Below are positions 34,449 to 42,672 of a DNA stretch of 64,000 nucleotides, piece by piece (the first letter of the stretch is position 1; every line of letters starts with the position of its first letter). The notes beneath the pieces were generated by a model. That model was not told where the DNA came from. It saw only the letters and a list, made by a program, of their open reading frames with translations, and ran no database searches. This DNA is from Phycicoccus endophyticus. GTDB taxonomy: Bacteria > Actinomycetota > Actinomycetes > Actinomycetales > Dermatophilaceae. The stretch lies in assembly GCF_011326735.1 (NCBI RefSeq), contig NZ_JAANCN010000017.1, forward strand, positions 1 to 64,000, read 5' to 3'. The translations under genes and the position numbers were made by a program.

Positions 34449-35255
34449 TCAGCGGGCGGGACCGGACCCACCGGACGTGGTCTGCTGCCCCGGCTCGAGG
34501 ACGGTCGTCGTGGACGAGTCGCTCTCGTAGCGGGCCTTGGCCTCGCCCGCCGCGTGGCGGGCCTGCTCGGCCACACCCGGAGCGTCCTCGAGGTGCTCCT
34601 TGACCTTCGGCGCCTCCTGCTCGGCCCGCGTCAGGTAGGACTCCCACCGCGACTGCATCGGCTTGACCAGCCCCCCACCGACCCCGACGACCACGACCCC
34701 ACCCACCGTGGCCAACACCGCGACCAACACCGGCGTCGTGACCGTCGTGGCGATCCCCACCTGGTTCAACGCCGCCACCAGCCCCAGCCCGATGACGAAC
34801 ACCGCCGCCACGTTCGCCAACACCCGCCCGTAGGAGAGCCCACCCAGGCTCCCCTCGACCAACGTCCTGAGCGCCGCCGCGACCGCCGCAGCCACCACGA
34901 CGATCACGATCGCGACGAACACCGCCGGCAGGAACGCGATGATCCGGGTCAACAGGTCACTAACCGGGTTCGGCCCGAACGCCGAGAACGCCAGCTGCAG
35001 GGTGAACAGCAGCACGAAGTAGTACACCAGCTTGGCCAGGATGTCCGACGGGTCGTACTCCGACCCGGCCATCACCCGACCCACCCCACCCCGCTCGATC
35101 GCCCGGTCGAAACCCACCCGCTCCAACACCCCGGCCACGACCTTCGCCACCACCCGCGCCACGACGAACCCCACCACCAGCACCACAAGGAACAACACCA
35201 GCCTGGGCACGAACTCGGCGACCGTGGTCAACCCGTTCTGCAGTGCATCGTCCAT
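34449..35255 (-). CDS. TM-helix repeat membrane protein, mechanosensitive-channel-like
   Basis: A 268-aa membrane protein with four or five transmembrane segments and two conserved-TM-helix repeats seen as FVPRLVLFLVVLVVGFVVAR and AFLPAVFVAIVIVVVAAAVA. These repeats occur in CmpX-like and small MscS-related proteins. The MscS beta domain is missing. The C-terminal 60 residues are a soluble charged region. GGAGG precedes the ATG at 35253-35255. It diverges from the TetR gene at 35554, and the operator array at 35345-35404 sits in its promoter region. Confidence 0.78.
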   Translation of the reverse strand: MDDALQNGLTTVAEFVPRLVLFLVVLVVGFVVARVVAKVVAGVLERVGFDRAIERGGVGRVMAGSEYDPSDILAKLVYYFVLLFTLQLAFSAFGPNPVSDLLTRIIAFLPAVFVAIVIVVVAAAVAAALRTLVEGSLGGLSYGRVLANVAAVFVIGLGLVAALNQVGIATTVTTPVLVAVLATVGGVVVVGVGGGLVKPMQSRWESYLTRAEQEAPKVKEHLEDAPGVAEQARHAAGEAKARYESDSSTTTVLEPGQQTTSGGSGPAR

Positions 35256-35344
35256 GAGCGGAAAACCTCCGTGGTTCGGCGCGCCCGTGCGGGCACATCT
35301 GCGATGGCCGCCCGGGCGTCTCCCGGGCCGAGGCCCTGACCTGT

Positions 35345-35404
35345 GTCTACACCGTAGACCACATGTGTCTACAGCGTAGACAGGGATGCATCTACAACGT
35401 AGAC
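35345..35404. promoter_or_regulatory. Array of three TetR-type operators
   Basis: Three 15-base dyads of the form GTCTAC-N3-GTAGAC occur at 35345-35359, 35367-35381 and 35390-35404 (the last with ATCTAC). Their starts are 22 and 23 bases apart, about two helical turns, so bound proteins would sit on one face of the DNA. They lie between the divergent channel-like gene and tetR. A fourth copy is at 36405-36419. Confidence 0.8.
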
Positions 35405-35553
35405 CACATCTCCGGCCCGATGCGAGTCGTGGACCGCGGCGTTCGGCGCCACCCGGGTGCGGGCGGGGGTGACGCGGACCGGCGCGGGCAGGGACGACAA
35501 TGGGCCCAGGCCGGGCGCACCGGCGCACCCGAGCCCCGACCGCGAGGACTGCC

Positions 35554-36282
35554 ATGACGAGCGAGCACACCCCCACCCCGGAGCAGGCCGCGACCCCCGC
35601 CCGGCCCCTCGGCCGGGAGCTCATCGTGCAGGAGGCCATCGCGATGATCGACGAGCACGGCCTGGAACGGCTGACGATGCGATCGCTCGGGGCCCGGCTC
35701 GGGGTCGACGCGATGGCCCTCTACCGACACGTCAACGGCCGTGAAGACCTCCTCGAGGGCATCGTCGCCGCGCTCGTGGACCAGATCCAGGTCGACCCCG
35801 ACGGCCGCCTCGGCCCCACCGAGGGATGGCAGGGCCTCCTGCAGTGGCTGGCACGCTCGGTCCGCCAGATCGCCATCGACCACCCGCGGATCTTCCCGCT
35901 CGTGGCCACCCGCCACCCGGCCGCCCCCTGGCTGCGCCCACCCCTGCGCAGCCTGCGCGTCGTCGAGGACTTCCTGCGCGGACTGACCGACCGCGGCTTC
36001 AGCGACACCCAGGCCGTCGAGACCTACCGCGCCTTCACCAGCTTCCTCCTCGGCCACCTCCTGCTCGAGGTCGCCGCCGCCGGCGCCACCACCGGGCCGG
36101 TGGAGCAGCCGCTCGACGAGGGCGACGCCGACCTCGAGCCCCACGACCAGAGCCTCGACGTCACCGACTACCCCCTGATCACCCGCACCCGGGCGCTGCT
36201 GTCCGAGGACCACACCGAGCGCGACTTCGAGGTCGCCCTCGAGGCGCTCCTGGACCGCCTCGACCTGGCCCTGAGCCAGTGA
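35554..36282 (+). CDS. TetR-family transcriptional regulator, TetR_C-type
   Basis: A 242-aa regulator. The HTH is ERLTMRSLGARLGVDAMALY, then RHVNGREDLLEGIVAALVDQ, which matches the TetR class of TetR proteins (the ALYRHV motif). The large C-terminal domain is of the TetR_C_1 kind. The start at 35554 follows GCGAGGACTGCC. Three matching operators lie upstream and a fourth lies just downstream before the wall-protein gene. It therefore probably controls itself, the channel-like gene at 35255 and the gene at 36513. Its ligand is unknown. Confidence 0.88.
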   Translation: MTSEHTPTPEQAATPARPLGRELIVQEAIAMIDEHGLERLTMRSLGARLGVDAMALYRHVNGREDLLEGIVAALVDQIQVDPDGRLGPTEGWQGLLQWLARSVRQIAIDHPRIFPLVATRHPAAPWLRPPLRSLRVVEDFLRGLTDRGFSDTQAVETYRAFTSFLLGHLLLEVAAAGATTGPVEQPLDEGDADLEPHDQSLDVTDYPLITRTRALLSEDHTERDFEVALEALLDRLDLALSQ

Positions 36283-36404
36283 CGCTTCAGGATCCCGACA
36301 CACGGCTACGTCGCCGACATCATCACCCGGACACCAGCAAACCGCCGCCCGACCGCGGTTGTCGAAGAAAGATCGAGCAATTGACTGCGGAACTCCAATA
36401 TCGG

Positions 36405-36419
36405 GTTTACGTTGTAGAC
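36405..36419. promoter_or_regulatory. Fourth copy of the TetR-type operator
   Basis: GTTTAC-GTT-GTAGAC matches the array at 35345-35404 with one base changed in the left half. It lies about 94 bases before the wall-protein start. A TTGACT at 36381-36386 could be a -35 box, so the dyad may cover the promoter. This links the wall-protein gene to the TetR at 35554. Confidence 0.7.
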
Positions 36420-36512
36420 CGGTCACGGCGACGTCGGCGTTGCTGCAGATCAGCGCGCTGAGGCCGTGGGCAGGGGCCTGCACCACGCACTGTGTTCAGC
36501 GAAGGGGCGGTA

Positions 36513-38516
36513 ATGTTCAGATTCCTCATGTCACGGCGTCGGGGTCGCCCGGTGGCCGTGGGCGCGGTAGCGGTGGTCGCTGCCGCGCCTTTCGTCCTCC
36601 TGCCCGGGGTGGCGTCTGCCGCCCCGTTGCCGGCCACCTACACGGCGACGGCGTCCGGCGACGTCCTCACCGTCGAGAGCACGCTGGCCGGCGGTGAGCT
36701 CGCGGCCGTGGACCTGGTGCACTCCGATGCCAGCGTGGACAGCGAGGCCGACCCCGCGGCGAGCGCCACCTCGGCCAACCTCGGCGCACAGGTGGGCGGC
36801 TTCGCGACGGTCGACGTCGACAGCAACACGACGACGGCGCCGCCCTCGGGCTCCGACAGCGGCTCGCTGCTCGAGGCCTCGGCGCTCGGTCTGAACACCG
36901 GCGTGATCACCTACACCGACACCGCCACCTGGGCCGGCGCGGAGGCCTGTGTCGACGACGGCACGCCCATCTCCCAGGCGAGCACGGAGACGGCAGGGGC
37001 CTCCCTGGACCTGCTCGGCACCTCGGTCCTCACGACGGGTGTCTCCTCGGTCACCGGCACGACGAGCCTCGAGCAGACCGACCCGACCTTCGACACCCGT
37101 GCCGTGGTGGCCACCACGACCGGCGAGCTCACCGACCCCGCTCTGCTCGACGGTCTCCTGACGATCGACGTGCTCAGTGCGCCGACGCTCACCGCGACCG
37201 CGACGGGCACCGCCGACGGCTCGGACGTCGTCTTCACCCCGGCCGAGGCGACCGCGACGGTCGGCGGGACCACGGTGACCCTGGACGCCGGGGCCGACGT
37301 GCCGCTCGACGTGCCCGGTGTCGGGTCGGTCGTCCTCCACCTGAACTCGGCGAGCGAGCTGGCCAACCGCAGCGTCGCCGCGGACGGGACGAGCGCCAGT
37401 GGTGACGCGGTCGCGCTGACCGCCGACATCACCCTGCTCGGCGGAACGGGCACGGTGAGCGTGGACCTGCTCCCGCTGCACGCCGAGGCGACCGCCCCGG
37501 TCGGTGGGGTGGAGTGTGGCCGGCTCGCGCCGGCCGTCGACATCGTCACCCCGGCCGACGGGTCGAGCACGGATGACCCGACCCCGCCGATCACCGGCAC
37601 GTCGAACCAGCCGAACTCGACGGTGACGCTCGTCATCGACGGTGGCGACCCCGTCGAGGTCGACACCGACGGCGACGGCAACTTCACCTACACGCCGACG
37701 ACGCCGCTGACCGAAGGCCCGCACACCGTGGAGGCGTCGGTCACCGACGGGGCCGGGGACACGGCGACCGACAGCACGACCTTCACGGTCGTCGCCGCGG
37801 ACGTGGAGCCGACGGTGGACATCACCTCACCCGAGGACGGGTCGAGCACGGATGACCCGACCCCGCCGATCACCGGTACCTCGAACCAGCCGAACTCGAC
37901 GGTGACGCTCGTCATCGACGGTGGCGACCCCGTCGAGGTCGACACCGACGGCGACGGCAACTTCACCTACACGCCGACGACGCCGCTGGCCGAGGGCCCG
38001 CACACGGTGACGGTCACCGCGGAGAACGACGCGGGGAGCGCCAGCGACAGCGTCACCTTCACCGTCGTCGCCGCGGACGAGGAGCCGACGGTCGAGATCA
38101 CCGACCCCGAGGACGGGTCGAGCACGGATGACCCGACCCCACCGGTCACCGGTACCTCGAACCAGCCGAACTCGACGGTGACGGTCGTCATCGACGGTGG
38201 CGACCCCGTCGAGGTCGACACCGACGGCGACGGCAACTTCACCTACACGCCGACCACCGCGTTGGCCTGTGGTGAGCACACGGTGACGGTCACCGCGGAG
38301 AACGACGCGGGCACCGCCAGCGACTCCAGCACCTTCACCGTCCTGTGTGCGGCGGGTGCGGTGGCCGATGCCGGGCCGGCGAGCCTGGCCTACACCGGGT
38401 CCGACCTCGGGATGGAGCTCTCGGTGGCCGCGGCGCTCCTCGCCGCCGGTGTGCTCTTCGTCGGGGCGTCCCAGCTCCGCCGACGGCGCTTCGTGCCCCG
38501 CCACGCGGCCCGGTAG
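36513..38516 (+). CDS. LAYTG-anchored surface protein with three Ig-like repeats
   Basis: A 667-aa exported protein. A signal peptide of about 40 residues (MFRFLMSRRRGRPVAV, ending at GVASAA) is followed by a region of about 300 residues rich in Thr, Ala and Asp. Three Ig-like domains follow (about residues 343-615), each with the motif DGSSTDDPTPPI and VIDGGDPVEVDTDGDGNFTY. The C-terminus has SLAYTGS, a hydrophobic helix and RRRR, a sorting signal of the LAxTG kind used by class E sortases. ATG 36513 is chosen because GAAGGGGCGG precedes it; a GTG at 36492 is the alternative. It is probably attached to the cell wall. The nearest sortase is not in the window. Confidence 0.88.
   Translation: MFRFLMSRRRGRPVAVGAVAVVAAAPFVLLPGVASAAPLPATYTATASGDVLTVESTLAGGELAAVDLVHSDASVDSEADPAASATSANLGAQVGGFATVDVDSNTTTAPPSGSDSGSLLEASALGLNTGVITYTDTATWAGAEACVDDGTPISQASTETAGASLDLLGTSVLTTGVSSVTGTTSLEQTDPTFDTRAVVATTTGELTDPALLDGLLTIDVLSAPTLTATATGTADGSDVVFTPAEATATVGGTTVTLDAGADVPLDVPGVGSVVLHLNSASELANRSVAADGTSASGDAVALTADITLLGGTGTVSVDLLPLHAEATAPVGGVECGRLAPAVDIVTPADGSSTDDPTPPITGTSNQPNSTVTLVIDGGDPVEVDTDGDGNFTYTPTTPLTEGPHTVEASVTDGAGDTATDSTTFTVVAADVEPTVDITSPEDGSSTDDPTPPITGTSNQPNSTVTLVIDGGDPVEVDTDGDGNFTYTPTTPLAEGPHTVTVTAENDAGSASDSVTFTVVAADEEPTVEITDPEDGSSTDDPTPPVTGTSNQPNSTVTVVIDGGDPVEVDTDGDGNFTYTPTTALACGEHTVTVTAENDAGTASDSSTFTVLCAAGAVADAGPASLAYTGSDLGMELSVAAALLAAGVLFVGASQLRRRRFVPRHAAR
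37557..38340 (+). repeat. Three tandem Ig-domain DNA repeats
   Basis: The stretch starting GACGGGTCGAGCACGGATGA recurs at 37557, 37836 and 38112, giving periods of 279 and 276 bases (93 and 92 codons). The first 150 bases of each copy are almost identical at DNA level, while the rest differs. This implies recent duplication or gene conversion, which could change the number of domains. Confidence 0.85.
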
Positions 38517-38620
38517 AGCGGCGGCTCCCGGTCTCCGGGAACCGGTCGTGCGAGACACGCGACAGTGACGACCGGTCCCGGGTGGCGGGGCCGTACGCTG
38601 GAAGTGGCCGCCCAGGAACG

Positions 38621-38661
38621 TGGCGAGGCCGACACCTCAGGTAGGAGTGTCGGCCTCGCCA
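38621..38661 (+). terminator. Long hairpin, likely terminator
   Basis: TGGCGAGGCCGACAC (38621-38635) and GTGTCGGCCTCGCCA (38647-38661) form a perfect 15-bp stem with an 11-base loop. It lies about 105 bases after the wall-protein stop. There is no U tract, as is common in actinobacteria. Confidence 0.65.
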
Positions 38662-38667
38662 CAACGC

Positions 38668-38702
38668 CCGCCCCCGCCTTCCCCTGCATCGGGCGGGGGC
38701 GG
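38668..38702 (+). terminator. Second GC hairpin
   Basis: CCGCCCCCGCC (38668-38678) and GGCGGGGGCGG (38692-38702) form an 11-bp stem with a 13-base loop, 6 bases after the first hairpin. The tandem pair probably ends the wall-protein transcript. Confidence 0.55.
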
Positions 38703-38843
38703 TGCGTTGGCGTCAGTCTGCCCAATCACTTGACCAAGTAGGGGAAGTTCCTTGACCCATTCCTTACCTTCGGCTCAGGATCGTTCCCTTGCGGCCCACA
38801 TGTCACATCTGGGCCGGGGCGCATTGCGTGCCCAGACCATCCG

Positions 38844-39773
38844 ATGACCCGGGTGGGGGTCGTCGGTGCCGGCGTTGTAGGGCAGGTTTACGCCGGCCTG
38901 CTGCACCAGGCAGGAGTCAACGTGACTCTCATCGCTCGCGGGGAACGACTGCCCGAGCTCGGGACGGGAATTCGGCTCGAGTGCGCGCGGCCTGCCCTTT
39001 CCTCGGGCAGCGTGAGGGTGCCGGTGGCCGACGCGGCTGCATTGCCGCCGGTAGACGTCCTCATCCTCGCCGTGCGCGCTCACCAGCTTCGGGAAGCGGC
39101 CGCGCTGGCCGATAGCGCCACGGCTCCCGTCGTTGTGACCCTGATGCACCTCACCGGTGGTGCCGCGGAACTGTCGGCCAGAGTCGGCGCTGGTCGCCTC
39201 GTGCGAGCCTTCCCCGGCTTGGGGGGCCGGCGCGGACCCGACGGAGTCGTCCACTGGACGCCCGTGAAGCAGCAGCCCACCACCGTCGACGCCCACGCCG
39301 TCCATGGCCAGGAGATGGCCACCCTGCTGAGGCGGACGCGGTTGCCGGTGGTGACCGAGCCGCGGATGAGCGACTGGCTGGCGACCCACGCCGTGCTCGT
39401 CGCCTCCCTCGGCGCCGGCGTCCTCCGTGCCGGGGGTGACCCAGTCCGGCTCGCGGAGGACCCCGTCTTGATGCGACAGACCATCGATGCCATTCGAAAC
39501 GGCTTCCGGGCACTGCGCGAACGCGACCAGGACGTCCGGCCGCCCAACCTCGCGACACTCTTCGGCCCGGTGCCGCCCCGCTTCGCCCGCCTCTACTGGC
39601 AGCACGCGCTCCGGACGGACGTCGGTACGCTGAGCATCGCCCCCCACGTGCGGGCCAGTGCCCGTGACGAGTTCCCTGGTGTCTGCCGCACCGCCCTCAC
39701 CCACACGGGAGGGGATGCCTCCCCCCTTGCCGCCTGGCTCCAACCGCATCTCGCTGAGGACCCGGAGTACTAA
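38844..39773 (+). CDS. Ketopantoate-reductase-like (ApbA/PanE) protein
   Basis: A 309-aa protein with the Rossmann motif VGVVGAGVVGQVYAGLLHQA and the ApbA-type middle VDVLILAVRAHQLREAAALA. PanE makes pantoate from ketopantoate with NADPH, but many actinobacterial homologues outside the main pantothenate locus have other substrates. The C-terminal domain is shorter in conserved residues than true PanE by eye, so the specific function is uncertain. It is alone on its strand with no operon partners. Codon use is slightly less GC-rich than the neighbours. Confidence 0.7.
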   Translation: MTRVGVVGAGVVGQVYAGLLHQAGVNVTLIARGERLPELGTGIRLECARPALSSGSVRVPVADAAALPPVDVLILAVRAHQLREAAALADSATAPVVVTLMHLTGGAAELSARVGAGRLVRAFPGLGGRRGPDGVVHWTPVKQQPTTVDAHAVHGQEMATLLRRTRLPVVTEPRMSDWLATHAVLVASLGAGVLRAGGDPVRLAEDPVLMRQTIDAIRNGFRALRERDQDVRPPNLATLFGPVPPRFARLYWQHALRTDVGTLSIAPHVRASARDEFPGVCRTALTHTGGDASPLAAWLQPHLAEDPEY

Positions 39774-39825
39774 CTGCCTGGGCTGACCACGACCGCTGGC
39801 TCGCGGGACGCTCCACAGCCGCCGC

Positions 39826-40167
39826 TCACCAGTACGGCAACGCGGCGCGCAACCGCCGACTCAATCGCTGAAGGCTCAAGACAAGCTCGGGTCGCGTCGT
39901 GGGGGCGCCCTCTGAAGTGCCCCGAGTGACCGCCCGGCCGCCCCAGGTAGCCTGCTCGTCGTCAACCATCGCCAGCTCCAGCAGGGCCGCGAACTGCGCG
40001 ACCGCGGCCATGGCCTGCGCCAAGTCACGAACCGGGACCGGGACGGCCTCGTCGGGGCCTCTCTGGGTCGGCACTCGATACAGGATGCCGCCGACCCGGA
40101 CCTCCACTGTCGGGCTGTCTGGGTACTTCTGCACCGATGGGTGGTCAAGCGGCTCGCCGCCGTTCAC
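39826..40167 (-). CDS. Hypothetical protein, 113 aa
   Basis: A small soluble protein. It starts VNGGEPLDHPSVQKYPDSPT, followed by VEVRVGGILYRVPTQRGPDE and a helical part (LAQAMAAVAQFAALLELAMV). A strong ribosome binding site AAGGAGG lies 5-6 bases before the GTG at 40165-40167. I recognise no family. The beta-then-helix layout could be a small binding protein. No functional neighbours are present. Confidence 0.6.
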   Translation of the reverse strand: MNGGEPLDHPSVQKYPDSPTVEVRVGGILYRVPTQRGPDEAVPVPVRDLAQAMAAVAQFAALLELAMVDDEQATWGGRAVTRGTSEGAPTTRPELVLSLQRLSRRLRAALPYW

Positions 40168-41189
40168 GTCTGGCCTCCTTCAGTCGGCTGCACCCATCGT
40201 TGCTGACCGCCCACATGTGTGCTCACCAGGCAGTCGTCATCGATCCTGCGGGTCCCCCGTTCGGCCATTTCTGCACGTCGCATTACTCGGCGCCCCCTCC
40301 GGACGAGGGGACGCCGTGTCGTCTGAGGCCTCGCCGGCAACGTCCGCGCGCCTGCTCGCCACCACCGCGACCCCTGTGTTGGTCACGTCTCGGCCGAGGC
40401 TCGTTGTCGGTCAAGCTCAGCCAGTGCTCCTCTGGCCACGGTCGGCTCTTCCCAACAGCAAGAGGGCGCCATACCGGGATGCACTTCCAAGAGTCCGGCC
40501 TCGTGCAGCTCCTCCGCCAACGGCAGCGTCCCGTGCAACGCAGCGGTGGCTAGCCAGGTCGCCTGATGAGCTCGACGACCACATCCGGCTCGGCTGCTCG
40601 ACATCCCGTCCAGCTCGACCGTGGAGTCGGCCGCTGGGTCGGGCGAGGCCCCCTGCGGCTTCGCCGACGCACAAGAACCGAACGCCACGGTGACTCGGCC
40701 GTCTGCCTCGAGCCTGACGTGCCGTGCCGCGTACCTCAAGATGGCCGCCAACACCATGGGCAGGGAACACGCGGACTTCCTGCATCAAGGAGCCGTCGAT
40801 GCCTAGGTAGCCCAGCACCCGAGGCCCCCGCCAAGACATCTCTATCTGAATTCGCCCTGGCCGGTCTCCACTTGGCGATCGACCACTACCGGACAGGATG
40901 CGAGGTGCAACAGGCTCGCCAATGTCTTGCGCAACGGGACTCCCCCTGCAGCGTCCCTCCCACGCACAACAAGCCGGCGGTGCTCTCTGCACGCTCGGCG
41001 CTCGCGCACTCACCGGCTACACGCGCGACGACGCGTTCACGGCCTGGGCGAGAGAAGTGTGGGTGAGATGGCACCGTGTACACGCTGAAGGGGCCGAGAT
41101 GACGACCAACGACGAGTTGCAGCCACTGACAGGCTTCGGGCTCGCCCTCACCACCGAAGGTCGACGCGGAAACGCCGGTGGCGATGCCA
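40168..41189. other. Gene-poor kilobase with one doubtful small gene
   Basis: Apart from the doubtful gene at 40383-40757, no reading frame here shows a family, good start signal or clear codon bias. Several frames overlap on both strands. GC content is somewhat lower than in the flanking operons. This may be degraded or recently acquired DNA. Confidence 0.5.
40383..40757 (-). CDS. Doubtful hypothetical protein, 124 aa
   Basis: The frame starts MVLAAILRYAARHVRLEADG and ends RGALAELDRQRASAET. Many of its third codon positions are G or C, as expected for a real gene here. Against it, there is no clear ribosome binding site, the middle is rich in Ser and Pro, and several codons are atypical. 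I recognise no domain. It is reported as possible only. Confidence 0.3.
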   Translation of the reverse strand: MVLAAILRYAARHVRLEADGRVTVAFGSCASAKPQGASPDPAADSTVELDGMSSSRAGCGRRAHQATWLATAALHGTLPLAEELHEAGLLEVHPGMAPSCCWEEPTVARGALAELDRQRASAET

Positions 41190-41747
41190 CTATCGGGGTC
41201 GGAATCGCATCGCAACGACACCGGAACGGAACGCTCGCCGGGCCACGAGCTCCAGCTGGATGCGTTCACGCAGGCCGGCGAGCAGCGACGGACCGTGTCC
41301 GACCACGACGGGGTGCACCAGGAACTCGAACTCGTCTATCAGCCTCAGGTCTGCCAACGTCGTGGGGAGCGTCACGCCACCGACCCACAGGCTGCCGTCG
41401 GATTCTTCCTTGAGGCGCTGGATTGCCTGGCCAACATCGCTTTCGAGCAACCGGGCGTTCCAGTCGGGCGAACTGAGGGTGCGGGAGACGACGATCTTCT
41501 CTGCTCGGTCGATGGTCTCGGCGAAGGGCACCTGCCAGTCGGCCATCCAGTCGGGCCACCCCCCGTCGGCCGGGCGCCGCCACACCGACTCCATCATCTG
41601 ATAAGTCACCCGCCCGAGAATCAGGGCGTCGGCCCGCGCGAGCTGGGTGGTCCAGTAGGCCATCGACTCCTCGTCCGGAAGTAGCCCAGCCTCGTGGTGA
41701 CAACAGCCGTCGAGAGTAACGTTGATCGAGTAGCGAAGTGACCTCAC
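41190..41747 (-). CDS. Dihydrofolate-reductase-like (RibD C-terminal) protein
   Basis: A 185-aa protein of the DHFR/RibD_C superfamily. Visible parts are YSINVTLDGCCHHE at the start, LARADALILGRVTYQMMESV, and the NADPH-site stretch DGSLWVGGVTLPTTLADLRL. Stand-alone members are reductases of unknown substrate, not the DHFR of folate synthesis. The GTG start at 41747 has only a weak Shine-Dalgarno. It sits 25 bases from the HicB-like stop on the same strand. Confidence 0.82.
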   Translation of the reverse strand: MRSLRYSINVTLDGCCHHEAGLLPDEESMAYWTTQLARADALILGRVTYQMMESVWRRPADGGWPDWMADWQVPFAETIDRAEKIVVSRTLSSPDWNARLLESDVGQAIQRLKEESDGSLWVGGVTLPTTLADLRLIDEFEFLVHPVVVGHGPSLLAGLRERIQLELVARRAFRSGVVAMRFRPR

Positions 41748-41771
41748 CGCGTCACCACCGGGCTTGCGGGC

Positions 41772-42164
41772 TCACCGAGCGCTGGGTTGCTCGTCGTTTA
41801 GCAGCTGAGCAGCGCGTTGATGAGAGCCGAGCGCGAGCCTGATGTCCCGGAGCGGGATGTTGCGCGACGCAAGGGAACGGGCCGCAGCCCGGGACTCACG
41901 AGCCGCCGCCGAGATCGCCTCCGCAGCTGAGGCGCGCAGGCGCTTCGCTTCGTGCAGGTGGTCTTGGACCTCCCCAGGCAGGTCGAGTTCGACGACGAGG
42001 TCGAACGATGCCGGGTCAACCTCGCGCACAACTGCGACCAGGTCCCGTGCCATCGCCTCGACCTCCCGCAGGGTGCGAGCCTGGGCCTCCCGGTCGACCT
42101 CGGGAACACGGATCAGCCACAGGCTGCCTTCGCGCTGCACACGCGCCGAGTAGGTGTCCATCAT
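41772..42164 (-). CDS. HicB-like antitoxin-type protein
   Basis: A 130-aa protein. Residues 4-65 match the HicB partial RNase-H-like fold, with YSARVQREGSLWLIRVPEVD and the helix QARTLREVEAMARDLVAVV. An Ala-rich helix follows, and a C-terminal LRDIRLALGSHQRAAQLL looks like a helix-turn-helix. GGAAGG lies before the tandem ATGs at 42159-42164. No HicA toxin gene is seen beside it, so it is an orphan or regulates something else. A perfect palindrome lies 33 bases upstream and may be its own operator. Confidence 0.7.
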   Translation of the reverse strand: MMDTYSARVQREGSLWLIRVPEVDREAQARTLREVEAMARDLVAVVREVDPASFDLVVELDLPGEVQDHLHEAKRLRASAAEAISAAARESRAAARSLASRNIPLRDIRLALGSHQRAAQLLNDEQPSAR

Positions 42165-42196
42165 CGCAACGAGGCCTTCCCGGTCCTCACTCCTTA

Positions 42197-42214
42197 GTCT
42201 AGTGCACCCTAGAC
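42197..42214. promoter_or_regulatory. Palindrome upstream of HicB-like gene
   Basis: GTCTAG-TGCACC-CTAGAC is a perfect 6+6 inverted repeat. It stands 33 bases before the HicB-like start. Its position fits an autoregulatory operator, since HicB-type antitoxins with an HTH bind their own promoters. Its half site resembles, but is not the same as, the TetR sites at 35345. Confidence 0.55.
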
Positions 42215-42672
42215 AGGCGAGACCGTGCAGCATCCGCGCCCGCTGGAGGCTGTCGCACATGCGAAACATCGAACACCTCCAGGATCGACGTCCACGTGAA
42301 CATCCACGGGCTACGTGGTCGCCGGTGGGAAAGCCGCAGCGCTAGCCGGGGCCAAGCCGCGCCTGACGCTGTGTCGGGGCGGGACTCAGTGCGAACACGG
42401 GCAGATCGCGGGCGACGGCGGCAAAGTTCGCCAGCGGCGCACCCACGGGGACAGGGATGTGTGGACGGCTACCGGGGACCTTCTCCACGTACCTCTGAAA
42501 CACCACCGCAGTCTTGGTAGTCCGGGGGCGCTGGCACTGCTGCGGCCCTCAGGCAGCGTCTAGGGGTGGTCCTTCCTGTTGCCGGCGGGCGAGCATCCCT
42601 CTAGTCTGCCCAGGTCGGCGCCCGCCGACAGTGGGGCCAGTCCGTGGACTGGATCAGGGGAAGGAACATGTC
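42215..42672. other. Gene-poor stretch
   Basis: No supported gene lies here. Short frames on the plus strand (for example from 42315) have no good start signal or recognisable sequence. The end of the stretch, 42600-42672, holds the leader of the secreted-protein gene, including GGGGAAGGAAC before its ATG. Confidence 0.45.

Larger units (their letters stand above)
38517..38843. other. Intergenic region with two strong hairpins
   Basis: No gene is seen between the wall protein and the PanE-like gene. Two hairpins (38621-38661 and 38668-38702) fill the middle. The base composition drops after 38710 towards the next gene, where an AT-richer stretch (CAATCACTTGACCAAGTAGG) probably holds its promoter. 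Confidence 0.5.

Noticed and set aside
35345-35404. Repeat array taken as CRISPR
   Set aside because: Three 15-base dyads with 7-8-base gaps lack the repeat and spacer lengths of CRISPR and no cas genes are present.
38621-38702. Tandem hairpins as a riboswitch or structured RNA
   Set aside because: They lie downstream of the wall-protein stop, contain no conserved riboswitch core that I know, and fit terminators.
40417-41413. Several reading frames of 100-200 residues in the gene-poor kilobase
   Set aside because: They overlap on both strands, lack start signals and show no family or codon bias.
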